This document shows positions 16,423 to 24,282 of a DNA stretch of 47,145 bases, one piece after another; position 1 is the stretch's first letter; every line of letters starts with the position of its first letter. A program made the position numbers and the translations under genes. The notes below the pieces were generated by a model. The model saw only the letters and a list, made by a program, of their open reading frames with translations. It ran no database searches and was not told the DNA's origin. The DNA comes from Thermotogae bacterium (GTDB lineage Bacteria; Hydrothermota; Hydrothermia; LBFQ01), in the NCBI GenBank assembly GCA_013154295.1, contig JAADCS010000045.1:1-47145 (forward strand), written 5' to 3'.

Positions 16423-16495
16423 GGGGCGGTAGCTCAGGTGGGAGAGCGCCGGAATCGCACTCCGGAGGTCGGGGGTTCGAGTCCCCTCCGCTCCA
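16423..16495 (+). tRNA. tRNA-Ala (anticodon CGC)
   Basis: Full cloverleaf: acceptor GGGGCGG/CCGCTCC with the G3:U70 pair that marks alanine tRNAs, D stem GCTC/GAGC, anticodon stem CCGGA/TCCGG with anticodon CGC at 16456-16458, T arm with TTCGAGT, discriminator A. The CCA end is not encoded. It reads GCG codons. Confidence 0.95.
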
Positions 16496-17094
16496 CTTTA
16501 GGGAATATTACAAACATTGTGAAGTTGGGGATTTTGTGTTTTTTGCTGTATAAATGCCCTTTTTGAATGTACGGCTCTCTTTCAGAGGAGTATGAGATTC
16601 TTTAAAGATCCTTCGTTCCCTACAGACTTTAAAAATGCAAGATGTACAAACAATCCGAAGTTAATGAAGATAATTTCACTTGGAGGCTAAATACCCTCAT
16701 AGTGAGACCAATTCAGATGTTGCCGTTCTTTCGTTTCTCCAAAGAATATCGCAAATGGTGAGTGAGATGATTACTACGAAAATTTTTCCCATCTATAAAA
16801 TACAAACGTTATGCTGGTATTTTTACTCTCCCAATCGGCTAACCCTTATGTGGCGGTTGCACCATCACCATAAATCGGGTGGTGGTTGCCATAAGGGGGA
16901 AAAAAGATGTGGAACGTACGTAAGCGCTGTTATGAGACGTTTGTTGAAAACCTTCAATCGTGGCGACAATAAAATCTCCTTGGTGTTTGCTATGGGATTA
17001 AAAAAACTATCTCTATTTAAGATTTCGCCCCGATTATACCCACGATTATAGGGAAATCAAATCCTCTAAGATACTTACTCGCGGCCCAAACCTG
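16496..17094. other. Non-coding stretch after tRNA-Ala with repeat copy B
   Basis: No supported gene; short frames here lack family resemblance and ribosome sites. Contains the 38-nt hairpin at 16672-16709 and a TATAAAAT word at 16796-16803 without a sensible frame after it. Base use is more A+T rich than the flanking genes. Confidence 0.55.
16672..16709 (+). repeat. 38-nt imperfect hairpin repeat, copy B
   Basis: Core arms TTTCACTTGGAGG and CCTCATAGTGA. The similarity to copy C extends over about 70 bases, from CCGAAGT upstream to TTCAGATG downstream. It lies 177 bases past the 3' end of tRNA-Ala and about 390 bases before the decayed propeller gene. Confidence 0.7.
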
Positions 17095-17867
17095 ATCAGA
17101 CGTTGCCACGTACGGTGGAAGTACATCGGATTATGTTGGAGGTCGATACACCGGTCCTTCTCCTCTTCATTACGAGTTTTTCCATAAGTGGAAATGATAA
17201 GGATTACATCTCGATGACCCCCACTTGGAAGAAGGTTATAGGAAACACCGGTGATAGAACGACTGGGCCTCCAGGGTTATATGGCAAACCGACAGTACTA
17301 TTACCATCGGCTACGATGGTGGAGCAAGCCCTGGCAGCTGTTATCTCCCCTTTACAGTTTCCTGGTGCAGCTTAATTTTATACGAGGCAAACACATGGAT
17401 TGGGTCGACGTTCCGGTGAAGCTCTTGCCAAACGAGAATACTATCGTCCCACCAACCGGGGATGGAGGATTCGTAGCTGCCGGATGTCTGAATTGCGTAT
17501 CGGGAGGTGACGCTGACGGTTTTATAGCAAAGTTTGATAGAAGTGCCAACCTTCAATGGGTCAAGATTTTCGGTACTTCCAATTATGACGCGATTTAGCT
17601 TTGGGATCGGACGATGGTGATGCAGATCTAAGTGCCGACTGCTACGTAAATTACGCCGTGGCGGGAGATGAACTACGCCTTAGAGTTAAAGGGAGGACGG
17701 ATCTGAAAGTGGATCCCTACACTGTACCTGGCTCCCATCTCTATCACGGTAGCTGAAAGAACTACTAGGGTCTTTTGAACGTCCCCGTGAAACTCAAACC
17801 TGGGGTGTATCTGTTGAGGGTGTGGCATAACACTGGCGAGATCGAACGGAGCATAGTGGTATACTGA
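17095..17867 (+). pseudogene. Decayed secreted beta-propeller protein with C-terminal sorting domain
   Basis: Fragments of an SBBP/Kelch-like repeat protein in changing frames. ATYGGSTSDYVGG lies near 17105. GDADGFIAKFDRSANLQWVK lies near 17505, matching the common DAFIAKFDSSGNLQW blade signature. In a shifted frame, GDELRLRVKGRTDLKVDPY (near 17670) is followed by NVPVKLKPGVYLLRV and ends SIVVY at the TGA 17865, as in the sorting domains of the intact FG-GAP proteins. Two in-frame stops (TGA 17754, TAG 17766) interrupt that final domain. No start or promoter is recognisable. This is a dead relative of the surface proteins at 11.8 and 40 kb. Confidence 0.7.
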
Positions 17868-17879
17868 ATACTTCTGCGG

Positions 17880-17885
17880 TAGAAT
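17880..17885 (+). promoter_or_regulatory. -10 box TAGAAT for the AhaH-like / rsmI operon
   Basis: TAGAAT 7 nt before ATG 17893. Confidence 0.6.
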
Positions 17886-17892
17886 ATCGTCT

Positions 17893-18225
17893 ATGGCGCA
17901 CCACGAATATAAAGAAACTTGGTTGGTGGATGAAGCTATCAAATACGAAGAAGAGATGGAAAGCCTGCTAAGAAAAGCTGAAGCGAAAGCGAAAGAAATA
18001 ATAGGAAAGGCTCAAAGGAATGCGAAGATTCTGGTGGAAGAGGCACAAAGGGAAGGGCAAGCGATGCTGAAGGGAGCTCGTCAGAAGGCCTTGATTGATG
18101 CTCAAAGGAAAGGGGAAGAGATGCTCAAGCGGGCTGAAGCCAAAGCAGAGGCCTTGCGTAAGGATAAAGAACGCAAAGTAAAAAGGATAGCCGATTCACT
18201 TTTAAAGGCCGTTTTGGACGTATGA
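17893..18225 (+). CDS. V-type ATPase subunit G/H-like coiled-coil protein
   Basis: 110 residues, almost one continuous charged helix. Alanine-rich heptads such as LRKAEAKAKEIIGKAQRNAK and EEMLKRAEAKAEALRKDKER match the peripheral-stalk subunit of archaeal/V-type ATP synthases (AhaH/subunit G), which is also about 105 residues long. No other ATPase subunit is in the window, and the gene overlaps rsmI by 4 bases (ATGA). It may be an orphan stator subunit whose operon is elsewhere, or another membrane-cytoskeleton coiled coil (DivIVA or F-type subunit b-like). Low-complexity helices make family assignment weak. Confidence 0.5.
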   Translation: MAHHEYKETWLVDEAIKYEEEMESLLRKAEAKAKEIIGKAQRNAKILVEEAQREGQAMLKGARQKALIDAQRKGEEMLKRAEAKAEALRKDKERKVKRIADSLLKAVLDV

Positions 18226-18893
18226 GTGGCCGTCTTTACGTGGTGGCCACTCCCATCGGGAATCTAGAGGATATTACCCTACGGGCTTTGGAGGTTCTAA
18301 AGGATAGTGACTTTGTACTGTGCGAGGATACTCGTCGAACTAAAGCACTCCTTAGACGTTACGGGATAGATGTACCTTTAATATCGTTCTACGAAGGTAA
18401 TGAAAACAGAAGACTCCATAGAATCTTAAACCTCCTTCAAGAAGGTAAAACGCTAAGCTTGGTCAGCGATGCCGGTACTCCCCTCATATCCGATCCGGGT
18501 TACCGTCTCGTTAGAGCATGCAGGGAGAGGGGGATCCCCGTTCTACCGGTTCCGGGACCATCGGCGGCTCTTGCTGCTCTGTCGGTTTCCGGCCTTCCTA
18601 CGGATCGTTTCGCCTTCTTCGGATTTCCACCAAAGAAAGCTGGTCGGAGACGTAAGTGGCTTGAAGAGGCTGGACGTTTTAATGGAACCGTTATCTTCTA
18701 CGTCTCCCCTCATACGGTGCGCCGCTTTTTGAAAGAGGTTCTGGAGGTCCTTGGTGATAGGGAGGCCTGTCTCTGTAGGGAGATGACCAAGGTTCATGAG
18801 GAATACATCTTTGGACGACTTTCGGAGATAGCCGAGAAGGTTAAGGAAAGAGGTGAGCTGGTCCTCGTAGTGGGTAGGGGTGATCTACCTTAA
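18222..18893 (+). CDS. rsmI: 16S rRNA (cytidine1402-2'-O)-methyltransferase
   Basis: 223 residues. Methylates the ribose of C1402 in the decoding centre using SAM. The start LYVVATPIGNLEDITLRALE, the FVLCEDTRRTKALL segment, SLVSDAGTPLISDPG and the glycine-rich VLPVPGPSAALAAL are signature motifs; FFGFPPKK, TVIFYVSPHTV and CREMTKVHEE follow in order. Length is below the E. coli 286 because the C-terminal extension is absent. It is translationally coupled to the coiled-coil gene upstream. Confidence 0.96.
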   Translation: MSGRLYVVATPIGNLEDITLRALEVLKDSDFVLCEDTRRTKALLRRYGIDVPLISFYEGNENRRLHRILNLLQEGKTLSLVSDAGTPLISDPGYRLVRACRERGIPVLPVPGPSAALAALSVSGLPTDRFAFFGFPPKKAGRRRKWLEEAGRFNGTVIFYVSPHTVRRFLKEVLEVLGDREACLCREMTKVHEEYIFGRLSEIAEKVKERGELVLVVGRGDLP

Positions 18894-18896
18894 CAT
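18891..18896 (+). promoter_or_regulatory. -10 box TAACAT for ahcY
   Basis: TAACAT 8 nt before ATG 18905. Its TAA is the rsmI stop codon, so the box and the end of rsmI share bases. Confidence 0.45.
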
Positions 18897-18904
18897 AGTC
18901 ACCC

Positions 18905-20146
18905 ATGTCCAAAGTGAGGGATTTGGAGCTAGCTCCCAGCGGTAAAAAGCGGATAGAGTGGGCTGCTCGCCGTATGCCCGTTTTAAAGACCATAAGAGAG
19001 GATTACTTGCACGATTCTCCTTTGAGGTGCATAAGAGTAGCGGCCTGCCTTCATGTAACGACGGAGACGGCGAATCTGATCATCACCCTTAAAGAGTTAG
19101 GCGCAAAGGTACGACTCTGTGCCTCCAACCCTCTGTCTACGCAGGACGACGTAGCCGCTGCGCTGGTCAAATACTACGGTGTTGAAGTCTTCGCCATGCG
19201 AGGTGAGAGTTCTCAGGAATACTATGAGAATCTGCGCGCCTGCCTAGAGTTCGAACCACACATAACTATGGATGATGGAGGGGATCTCACGGTTCTGGCC
19301 CATGAGGAAGGCTTCTGGAAGAGCATATGGGGCGGGACTGAAGAAACGACTACCGGTGTGAAAAGACTCCGTCAGATGGAGTGGGAAGGTGTACTGAAAT
19401 ATCCTATCATAGCCGTAAACGATTCCAGAACCAAATACCTCTTTGACAATCGCTACGGTACAGGCCAGTCTACCGTGGATGGTATAATGCGCGTGACCAA
19501 CGTTCTTTTTGCCGGTAAGGTGGTAGTCGTAGCCGGATACGGTTGGGTGGGGCGCGGTGTGGCCATGCGATCTAAAGGCCTTGGAGCCCGCGTTATAGTG
19601 ACCGAGATAGATCCTATAAAAGCCCTGGAAGCTCTACATGACGGCTATGACGTCCTCCCCATGACCGAGGCTATAAAACGGGCCAATATCGTTATAACAG
19701 CAACAGGAGAACCCGACGTGGTGAGGGCAGAGCATTTTAAGGTGGCTAACGATGGTGTAATATTAGCTAACGCTGGCCATTTCAACGTGGAGATAAACCT
19801 GACCGATTTAAAAAGCATGGCTCTGGAAATTAGGGAAGTCCGACCCAACGTGGTTGAATACCTTTTGAAGGATGGAAGAAAGGTGTATGTGCTCTGTGAG
19901 GGTAGACTGGTGAATCTGTGTGGCGCGGAGGGGCATCCGGCCGAGGTAATGGATTTGAGCTTTTCAAATCAGGCTTTGGCTGTCCTCTACCTGAAGGAAA
20001 ACCATGACAGGTTGAAACCTTCGGTCTATACATTACCGGAAGCCATAGACGAAAGCGTGGCCGAGCGTAAGCTAACCACGATGGGTATCCGCATAGACGA
20101 GCCTTCCGAGCGTCAGTTGAGGCGCACATGGAAGGAGGGGACTTAG
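18905..20146 (+). CDS. ahcY: Adenosylhomocysteinase
   Basis: 413 residues. Reversibly hydrolyses S-adenosylhomocysteine to homocysteine and adenosine, clearing the by-product of SAM methylation. Substrate domain motifs VAACLHVTTETANL, CASNPLSTQDDV, TMDDGGDLT and the NDSRTKYLFDNRYGTGQS segment are intact. The Rossmann domain carries VVAGYGWVGRGVA, and the C-terminal AVLYLKEN leads to a KLTTMGIRIDEPS tail. It has the compact form common in archaea and thermophilic bacteria. Placement after the methyltransferase gene rsmI is sensible but may be chance. Confidence 0.96.
   Translation: MSKVRDLELAPSGKKRIEWAARRMPVLKTIREDYLHDSPLRCIRVAACLHVTTETANLIITLKELGAKVRLCASNPLSTQDDVAAALVKYYGVEVFAMRGESSQEYYENLRACLEFEPHITMDDGGDLTVLAHEEGFWKSIWGGTEETTTGVKRLRQMEWEGVLKYPIIAVNDSRTKYLFDNRYGTGQSTVDGIMRVTNVLFAGKVVVVAGYGWVGRGVAMRSKGLGARVIVTEIDPIKALEALHDGYDVLPMTEAIKRANIVITATGEPDVVRAEHFKVANDGVILANAGHFNVEINLTDLKSMALEIREVRPNVVEYLLKDGRKVYVLCEGRLVNLCGAEGHPAEVMDLSFSNQALAVLYLKENHDRLKPSVYTLPEAIDESVAERKLTTMGIRIDEPSERQLRRTWKEGT
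20132..20140 (+). promoter_or_regulatory. Shine-Dalgarno supporting the TTG start at 20147
   Basis: AAGGAGGGG ends 6 nt before the TTG. The TTG directly follows the ahcY stop, so this is an operon-internal start relying on a ribosome site. Confidence 0.75.
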
Positions 20147-21262
20147 TTGGCTCGGAGGGAAGTGGTTGCTTTCGTTCCCTTAGGTCCGCCTTATGCGGGA
20201 CCGGAGGTTTCCAACTCTTTACTCCTTAAGGCGGAAGATCTTCCCTTCAACCTGCACGTTATAAACACCTCCTATCAAAGGGATAATGCTGACAAGGGGC
20301 GTTTAACCTTCCGAGCCATCCGTGCTTGGGGACGCAACCTCCTATCTCTGATTAGGCTTCTCCCATCCGTTGGTCCTGACGTCTTTTATTTCAACCTTAG
20401 TGCCACACCCCTGGGGGTTTTGAAAGACTGGATTGTTCTCAATCTTGCCTCATCCTTCTCAGCCCGTGTGGTAGCCCATGCCCGCGGTGGCCATTATGGT
20501 CGTTTCTTTAAAGAAAGCAACCCCTTAGTTAAAGCTTTGGCCCTCTGGACGTGGCACAGATGCCATAGAATTCTGGTACAGTCGGAGGGTTTAAAGGACC
20601 AATTTGCCGGTATCCTTCCAAGCTACAAGCTGGGAGTGGTACCCAACCCGGCTGCGGAGGAGTTCTTTTCTCTAAAGCCCGACTATACGAAGCGGGTGGT
20701 ACTTTTTGTGGGGCATAGGTCTGTAGCTAAAGGATGGACTTTGCTTTTGAGAGTGGCCCACCGGTTAGTTGAGAGGTTCCCTGATGTAAAGTTCGTGGCC
20801 GTGGGCAACGAGATAGAAAACGAGAACAACATAGTTTGGATTCCTAAGGAAAGCGTGAGAGATGTGTGGCACCGGTACGTGATAGAACGAGGGATTGAAG
20901 ATCGCTTTGATATACATGAGAACGTTTGGGGAGAAAGGAAACTTAGTATATTCTCCTCTGCCTCTGTCTTCGTTCTTCCCTCTTACTCCGAGGGCTTCTC
21001 TATGGCCGTCTTGGAAGCTATGGCATCGGCTTTACCTGTAGTCACAACACCCGTTGGCGCTCTCACGGAGGTGGTACCTGAAGGAAACCCCTTCGTGAAG
21101 GTGGGGGACGAGGACTCCCTTTTAGAAGCATTGTCCTTAGTTTTGGAAAGTCCCCAACTGCGGATGAGGTTGGGTCAAAGAAACCGCGATGGAGCCTTTC
21201 GGTTTCATGAAGCGAAGGTACGCCGTATCTTCGCCGAGGAACTTTTTAAATCCACCGCGTAG
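20147..21262 (+). CDS. GT-B glycosyltransferase (family 4-like)
   Basis: 371 residues. Predicted retaining glycosyltransferase adding a sugar to a lipid-linked or surface glycan acceptor, cytoplasmic or at the inner membrane. The N-terminal half starts VVAFVPLGPPYAGPE. The C-terminal donor domain begins at VVLFVGHRSVAKGW and shows the GT4 hallmark YSEGFSMAVLEAMASALPVV (the EX7E element). The donor sugar is not predictable. The TTG start abuts the ahcY stop and has a strong Shine-Dalgarno. The following SDR gene could supply or modify a sugar, but it has its own -10 box. Confidence 0.88.
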   Translation: MARREVVAFVPLGPPYAGPEVSNSLLLKAEDLPFNLHVINTSYQRDNADKGRLTFRAIRAWGRNLLSLIRLLPSVGPDVFYFNLSATPLGVLKDWIVLNLASSFSARVVAHARGGHYGRFFKESNPLVKALALWTWHRCHRILVQSEGLKDQFAGILPSYKLGVVPNPAAEEFFSLKPDYTKRVVLFVGHRSVAKGWTLLLRVAHRLVERFPDVKFVAVGNEIENENNIVWIPKESVRDVWHRYVIERGIEDRFDIHENVWGERKLSIFSSASVFVLPSYSEGFSMAVLEAMASALPVVTTPVGALTEVVPEGNPFVKVGDEDSLLEALSLVLESPQLRMRLGQRNRDGAFRFHEAKVRRIFAEELFKSTA

Positions 21263-21273
21263 TTCATCTCCCT

Positions 21274-21279
21274 TAAATT
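21274..21279 (+). promoter_or_regulatory. -10 box TAAATT for the SDR gene
   Basis: TAAATT 6 nt before ATG 21286. Confidence 0.5.
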
Positions 21280-21285
21280 TGTGGG

Positions 21286-22023
21286 ATGAAGGTTCTGATA
21301 TTGGGCGCCAATTCAGCTATAGCCAAAGCCGTGGCTCAAAAATTGGCCGAGAAAGGCCATGAACTTTTTTTAGCGAGCCGTAACTTGGAGGATCTTGAAC
21401 GCTTTGCCAAGCATCTAACCATAAAGTACGACGCCAAAGTAAGCTGGGCTAAATTTGATGCTACCGATTACGATTCCCACTCTTCCTTTCTGCGGTCCGT
21501 CCTTAAGAGGATGGGGGAGATAGATTGGGTGCTCTTAGCTTTCGGATACTTGGGAGATCAAGATAGGGCGGTCGTGGATTTTGAGGAGTTAAAGAGAATC
21601 GTGGAAACGAATTACTTAGGCGCACTTTCCATCCTCACTCAGATCGTTCCCTACATGGAAGAACGCGGAAGGGGAGTCATCGGTGCCATAACCTCCGTGG
21701 CCGGAGATAGGGGTAGAGGAAGTAACTTTCCGTACGGTAGTGCCAAAGGGGGTCTTAGTATATATCTAAGCGGGCTTAGAAACCGACTCTTTAGGAAGGG
21801 GGTAAAGGTAGTTGATATAAAACCTGGTTTTGTGGACACTCCCATGACAGAAGGGTTGGATCTCCCCCGCCGCCTCGTATCTTCCCCCGAAAGGGTGGCC
21901 AAAGATATAGTAAAGGCCATGGAACGCGGGAAGGATGTGGTATATATACCCTGGTACTGGGCACTAATAATGACGATCATAAGACTCATACCTGAACCGA
22001 TATTCAAACGCTTGAGGATTTAA
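21286..22023 (+). CDS. Short-chain dehydrogenase/reductase (DprE2-like)
   Basis: 245 residues. NAD(P)-binding motif LILGANSAIAKAVA, catalytic Ser in AITSVAGDRG, YGSAKG with the catalytic Tyr and Lys, then DIKPGFVDTPMTEGL. The glycine motif and the tail with a hydrophobic helix (WALIMTIIRLIPEPIF) resemble keto-sugar reductases acting on lipid-linked sugars (DprE2 type), which suits the glycosyltransferase just upstream. Substrate is inferred from resemblance only. A C-terminal membrane anchor is likely. Confidence 0.85.
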   Translation: MKVLILGANSAIAKAVAQKLAEKGHELFLASRNLEDLERFAKHLTIKYDAKVSWAKFDATDYDSHSSFLRSVLKRMGEIDWVLLAFGYLGDQDRAVVDFEELKRIVETNYLGALSILTQIVPYMEERGRGVIGAITSVAGDRGRGSNFPYGSAKGGLSIYLSGLRNRLFRKGVKVVDIKPGFVDTPMTEGLDLPRRLVSSPERVAKDIVKAMERGKDVVYIPWYWALIMTIIRLIPEPIFKRLRI

Positions 22024-22418
22024 TACTTCTTTGATGCGTAGCCCCTTTAAAGGAAGATGAAACTCTCTAAAAGATTTTTAGCCAGTTTTTCGTTTTACTT
22101 TTCACAAGTTCAAGAAACGGCCCGAAGTCAATGAAGGTGGTTTCACTTGGAGGCCATTTAGCCTCACAGTGAAACCAGTTCAGATGCTACCTATCGTGAT
22201 AGTTAGAATAGGTGGGGACTTCGTATCCATCAAACCCCCCCCTGTAGCCATATTTTCTCAGTCACCCATTTAAAGGATATCGTTTCAATGAGATAGTAGC
22301 GTACTCCATACCGTATATCCATTCATCTACGAGCCCTCTCTTTAAACCAGCAAAATAGCACAAACTTAACACAATAATAACGAACGGCCGATCCGTTGAC
22401 CCAACCGAGAGGTGAAAA
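22024..22418. other. Non-coding stretch with hairpin repeat copy C
   Basis: Between the SDR stop and the 3' end of tRNA-Val. Holds the 38-nt hairpin at 22139-22176 and no credible frame; a run of 8 C's lies near 22240. No sign of a surface-protein gene or remnant here, unlike the other three repeat copies. Confidence 0.55.
22139..22176 (+). repeat. 38-nt imperfect hairpin repeat, copy C
   Basis: The best-formed copy: GGTTTCACTTGGAGGC, a short loop, GCCTCACAGTGAAACC. Two mismatches are kept within the stem (between ACT and GAGG). It lies 243 bases beyond the 3' end of tRNA-Val. Confidence 0.8.
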
Positions 22419-22492
22419 TGGGCGCGGGAGGAGTTGAACCTCCGACCTCTCGCATGTCAAACGAGCGCTCTAACCACCTGAGCTACGCGCCC
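22419..22492 (-). tRNA. tRNA-Val (anticodon GAC)
   Basis: On the reverse strand: acceptor GGGCGCG/CGCGCCC, D stem GCTC/GAGC, anticodon stem CTCGT/GCGAG with GAC (22456-22458 on the given strand), T stem GGAGG/CCTCC with TTCAACT loop, discriminator A, CCA not encoded. Lies 12 bases after the dapB stop on the same strand. Confidence 0.95.
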
Positions 22493-22503
22493 GCAAGGTG
22501 GAT

Positions 22504-22509
22504 ATTATA
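22504..22509 (-). promoter_or_regulatory. -10 box TATAAT for tRNA-Val, inside the dapB stop
   Basis: TATAAT on the reverse strand 11 nt before the tRNA 5' end; it overlaps the TAA stop of dapB (22505-22507). Confidence 0.6.
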
Positions 22510-23206
22510 AGGGAGAAAGCTCCCTGAAAACGTCATCATAGGTAAAAAAGCCCACCTCTTTACCCATGATAAAATCTATAGCCGCTGGAACACCTAAAGC
22601 CAGAGCCCTCCGGGAAGTTAGCCGATGGGTAAGCTCAAGTCTTTCACCCTCAGTTAGGAGAAAAACCGTGTGATCTCCGAAAACATCCCCACCGCGCACG
22701 CCGAAGACACCTACCTCCTTTTCCAACCTCTTTCCTCTCCTGAAGGTGTTTATAGGTTCGCCGAATAGGTGAGCCAAAGCTAAAGCGGTGCCGCTCGGGG
22801 CATCCTTTTTCCACCTGTGATGTATCTCTACGATCTCCTTATCCCAGCCTTCGAGGAAGGGTAGTATAGATCTTATGGCCAACTTTAAAAGGGCTATGCC
22901 GCGAGAGAAGTTAGGTGAGTGCAAAACTGCTATCCTTTGGGCTAATTTTCTTATCTTATCTATCTGTTCCATAGTATGCCCTGTAGTACCCAAAACGTAC
23001 CTTTTACCCCTTTCAGCGGCATATTCCAGGACTGGTAGGGTGGCTTCCGGTAGGGCAAACTCTACCACCACATCCGCCTCATCTATGGCTTTTAAACCAG
23101 TATCCCTCTCTACTACCCCGACCACCGGGTATCCTTTCTCCTCTAACACCTGTTTCACTTCCTTACCCATACGACCGTACCCGACCAGGACGACCTTCGG
23201 TTTCAT
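22505..23206 (-). CDS. dapB: 4-hydroxy-tetrahydrodipicolinate reductase
   Basis: 233 residues. NAD(P)H reductase in the lysine/diaminopimelate pathway, feeding peptidoglycan. N-terminal Rossmann motif VVLVGYGRMGKEV, then VVVEFALPEATLPVLEYA and the LGTTGHT loop. The signature IVEIHHRWKKDAPSGTALAL carries the catalytic HH and Lys. C-terminal RALALGVPAAIDFIMGK is typical. Length is near normal for the short thermophile form. ATG 23206 lies 6 nt after a TAGAAT box. No other dap gene adjoins. Confidence 0.96.
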   Translation of the reverse strand: MKPKVVLVGYGRMGKEVKQVLEEKGYPVVGVVERDTGLKAIDEADVVVEFALPEATLPVLEYAAERGKRYVLGTTGHTMEQIDKIRKLAQRIAVLHSPNFSRGIALLKLAIRSILPFLEGWDKEIVEIHHRWKKDAPSGTALALAHLFGEPINTFRRGKRLEKEVGVFGVRGGDVFGDHTVFLLTEGERLELTHRLTSRRALALGVPAAIDFIMGKEVGFFTYDDVFRELSPL

Positions 23207-23212
23207 GCTAGG

Positions 23213-23218
23213 ATTCTA
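23213..23218 (-). promoter_or_regulatory. -10 box TAGAAT for dapB
   Basis: TAGAAT exactly 6 nt before ATG 23206. Confidence 0.65.
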
Positions 23219-23223
23219 AGGTG

Positions 23224-24282
23224 CTACTGAACACGTATGGGAACAGGTATGAAGGAGAGTATCAGCATGATGAGAGAAAGAACCCCAACGATCTTTTCCG
23301 ACCTGGTTATAAGACGTTCGTTGAACACGGCCGGAGGATGATAGGGACCCATCAGTAGGCCTATGAAAGCCCAAACCCACCATCCGTTCCAAAGTAGACC
23401 GGCGGGCAGTAGAGCTAAGATTATGGCCCATCCCACCTTACGGTGAAGTTTAGGTAGAAGGCCGTAGAGTATGTGTCCTCCGTCCAACTGACCCAACGGT
23501 ATGAGATTCAAAGCTGTCACGAACACTCCCACCCAACCAGCGAAGGCCACCGGATGTATGAGCAGGTCTTTACCAGGTGGTAAAGATCCCAGCACAATCC
23601 ATCGCAGAAGTTTAAAGATCAAAGGTTCGCCGAATATAAGACGTATGCCTCCCACATCGGCGTCTACCACCTCACTCATGGTTAAACCCACCGCCAAAAC
23701 CGGCAAGGCCACCACGAAGCCCGCTATAGGTCCGGCGAAGGCCATATAAAGAAGCGACCTACGGCTCGGAAGGAGCCCGCGAAGACGTATAACCGCCCCC
23801 ATGGTACCTATCAACGAAGGGAAAGGTATGAAGTAGGGAAGTGAAGCCGGTATTCCGAACCTGCGAGCCACCAGATAGTGTCCAAACTCGTGAGCACCCA
23901 ATATGGCCAACAAGGGAAGCGAAAATATCCAACCTTCCAATATACCCGGTCCGAAGGGGTTGGCTCCCACGTTTATAGCACCGGCGAAGAAGGTGGAAAC
24001 GAGCGTTAAAAGAAACATAACCACATTTAGCCAGGGGAACTCACGCTTTTCGTACGTTATAATGTGTATTCCTAGGCGTCCTTCGTCCTTGTAGACGATG
24101 GTTCGGTGGAAGATGCGGTTACGCTCGATAGCCCGCACATCTTCTTCGGAGTAATCCCCCTCCACCACCAGTATATAACCTCCCTCTTTTCCGGTGTCGT
24201 AAGCTTTGAAATCTACCAGAGCGAAACGCCCATAGATGTAAGACTCCAAAAAGAGGAGGAGATCATAGGAGGGATTTGACAT
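23224..24282 (-). CDS. Site-2 protease family membrane metalloprotease (M50)
   Basis: 352 residues. An intramembrane zinc protease. The zinc motif HEFGH is at residues 131-135 in a membrane helix, and the third ligand motif NLIPLGQLDGGH sits in a later helix; about seven hydrophobic segments follow a soluble N-terminal domain of about 80 residues. This layout matches the cyanobacterial/plant EGY-like branch rather than RseP, since no PDZ is visible. Substrates of S2P enzymes are often anti-sigma factors, but none is seen here. The start overlaps the end of gatA by 20 bases, so the two are co-transcribed. Confidence 0.9.
   Translation of the reverse strand: MSNPSYDLLLFLESYIYGRFALVDFKAYDTGKEGGYILVVEGDYSEEDVRAIERNRIFHRTIVYKDEGRLGIHIITYEKREFPWLNVVMFLLTLVSTFFAGAINVGANPFGPGILEGWIFSLPLLAILGAHEFGHYLVARRFGIPASLPYFIPFPSLIGTMGAVIRLRGLLPSRRSLLYMAFAGPIAGFVVALPVLAVGLTMSEVVDADVGGIRLIFGEPLIFKLLRWIVLGSLPPGKDLLIHPVAFAGWVGVFVTALNLIPLGQLDGGHILYGLLPKLHRKVGWAIILALLPAGLLWNGWWVWAFIGLLMGPYHPPAVFNERLITRSEKIVGVLSLIMLILSFIPVPIRVQ

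Noticed and set aside
16680-17051. 123-codon frame after tRNA-Ala
   Set aside because: Starts inside hairpin copy B, no domain, no promoter at the right distance.
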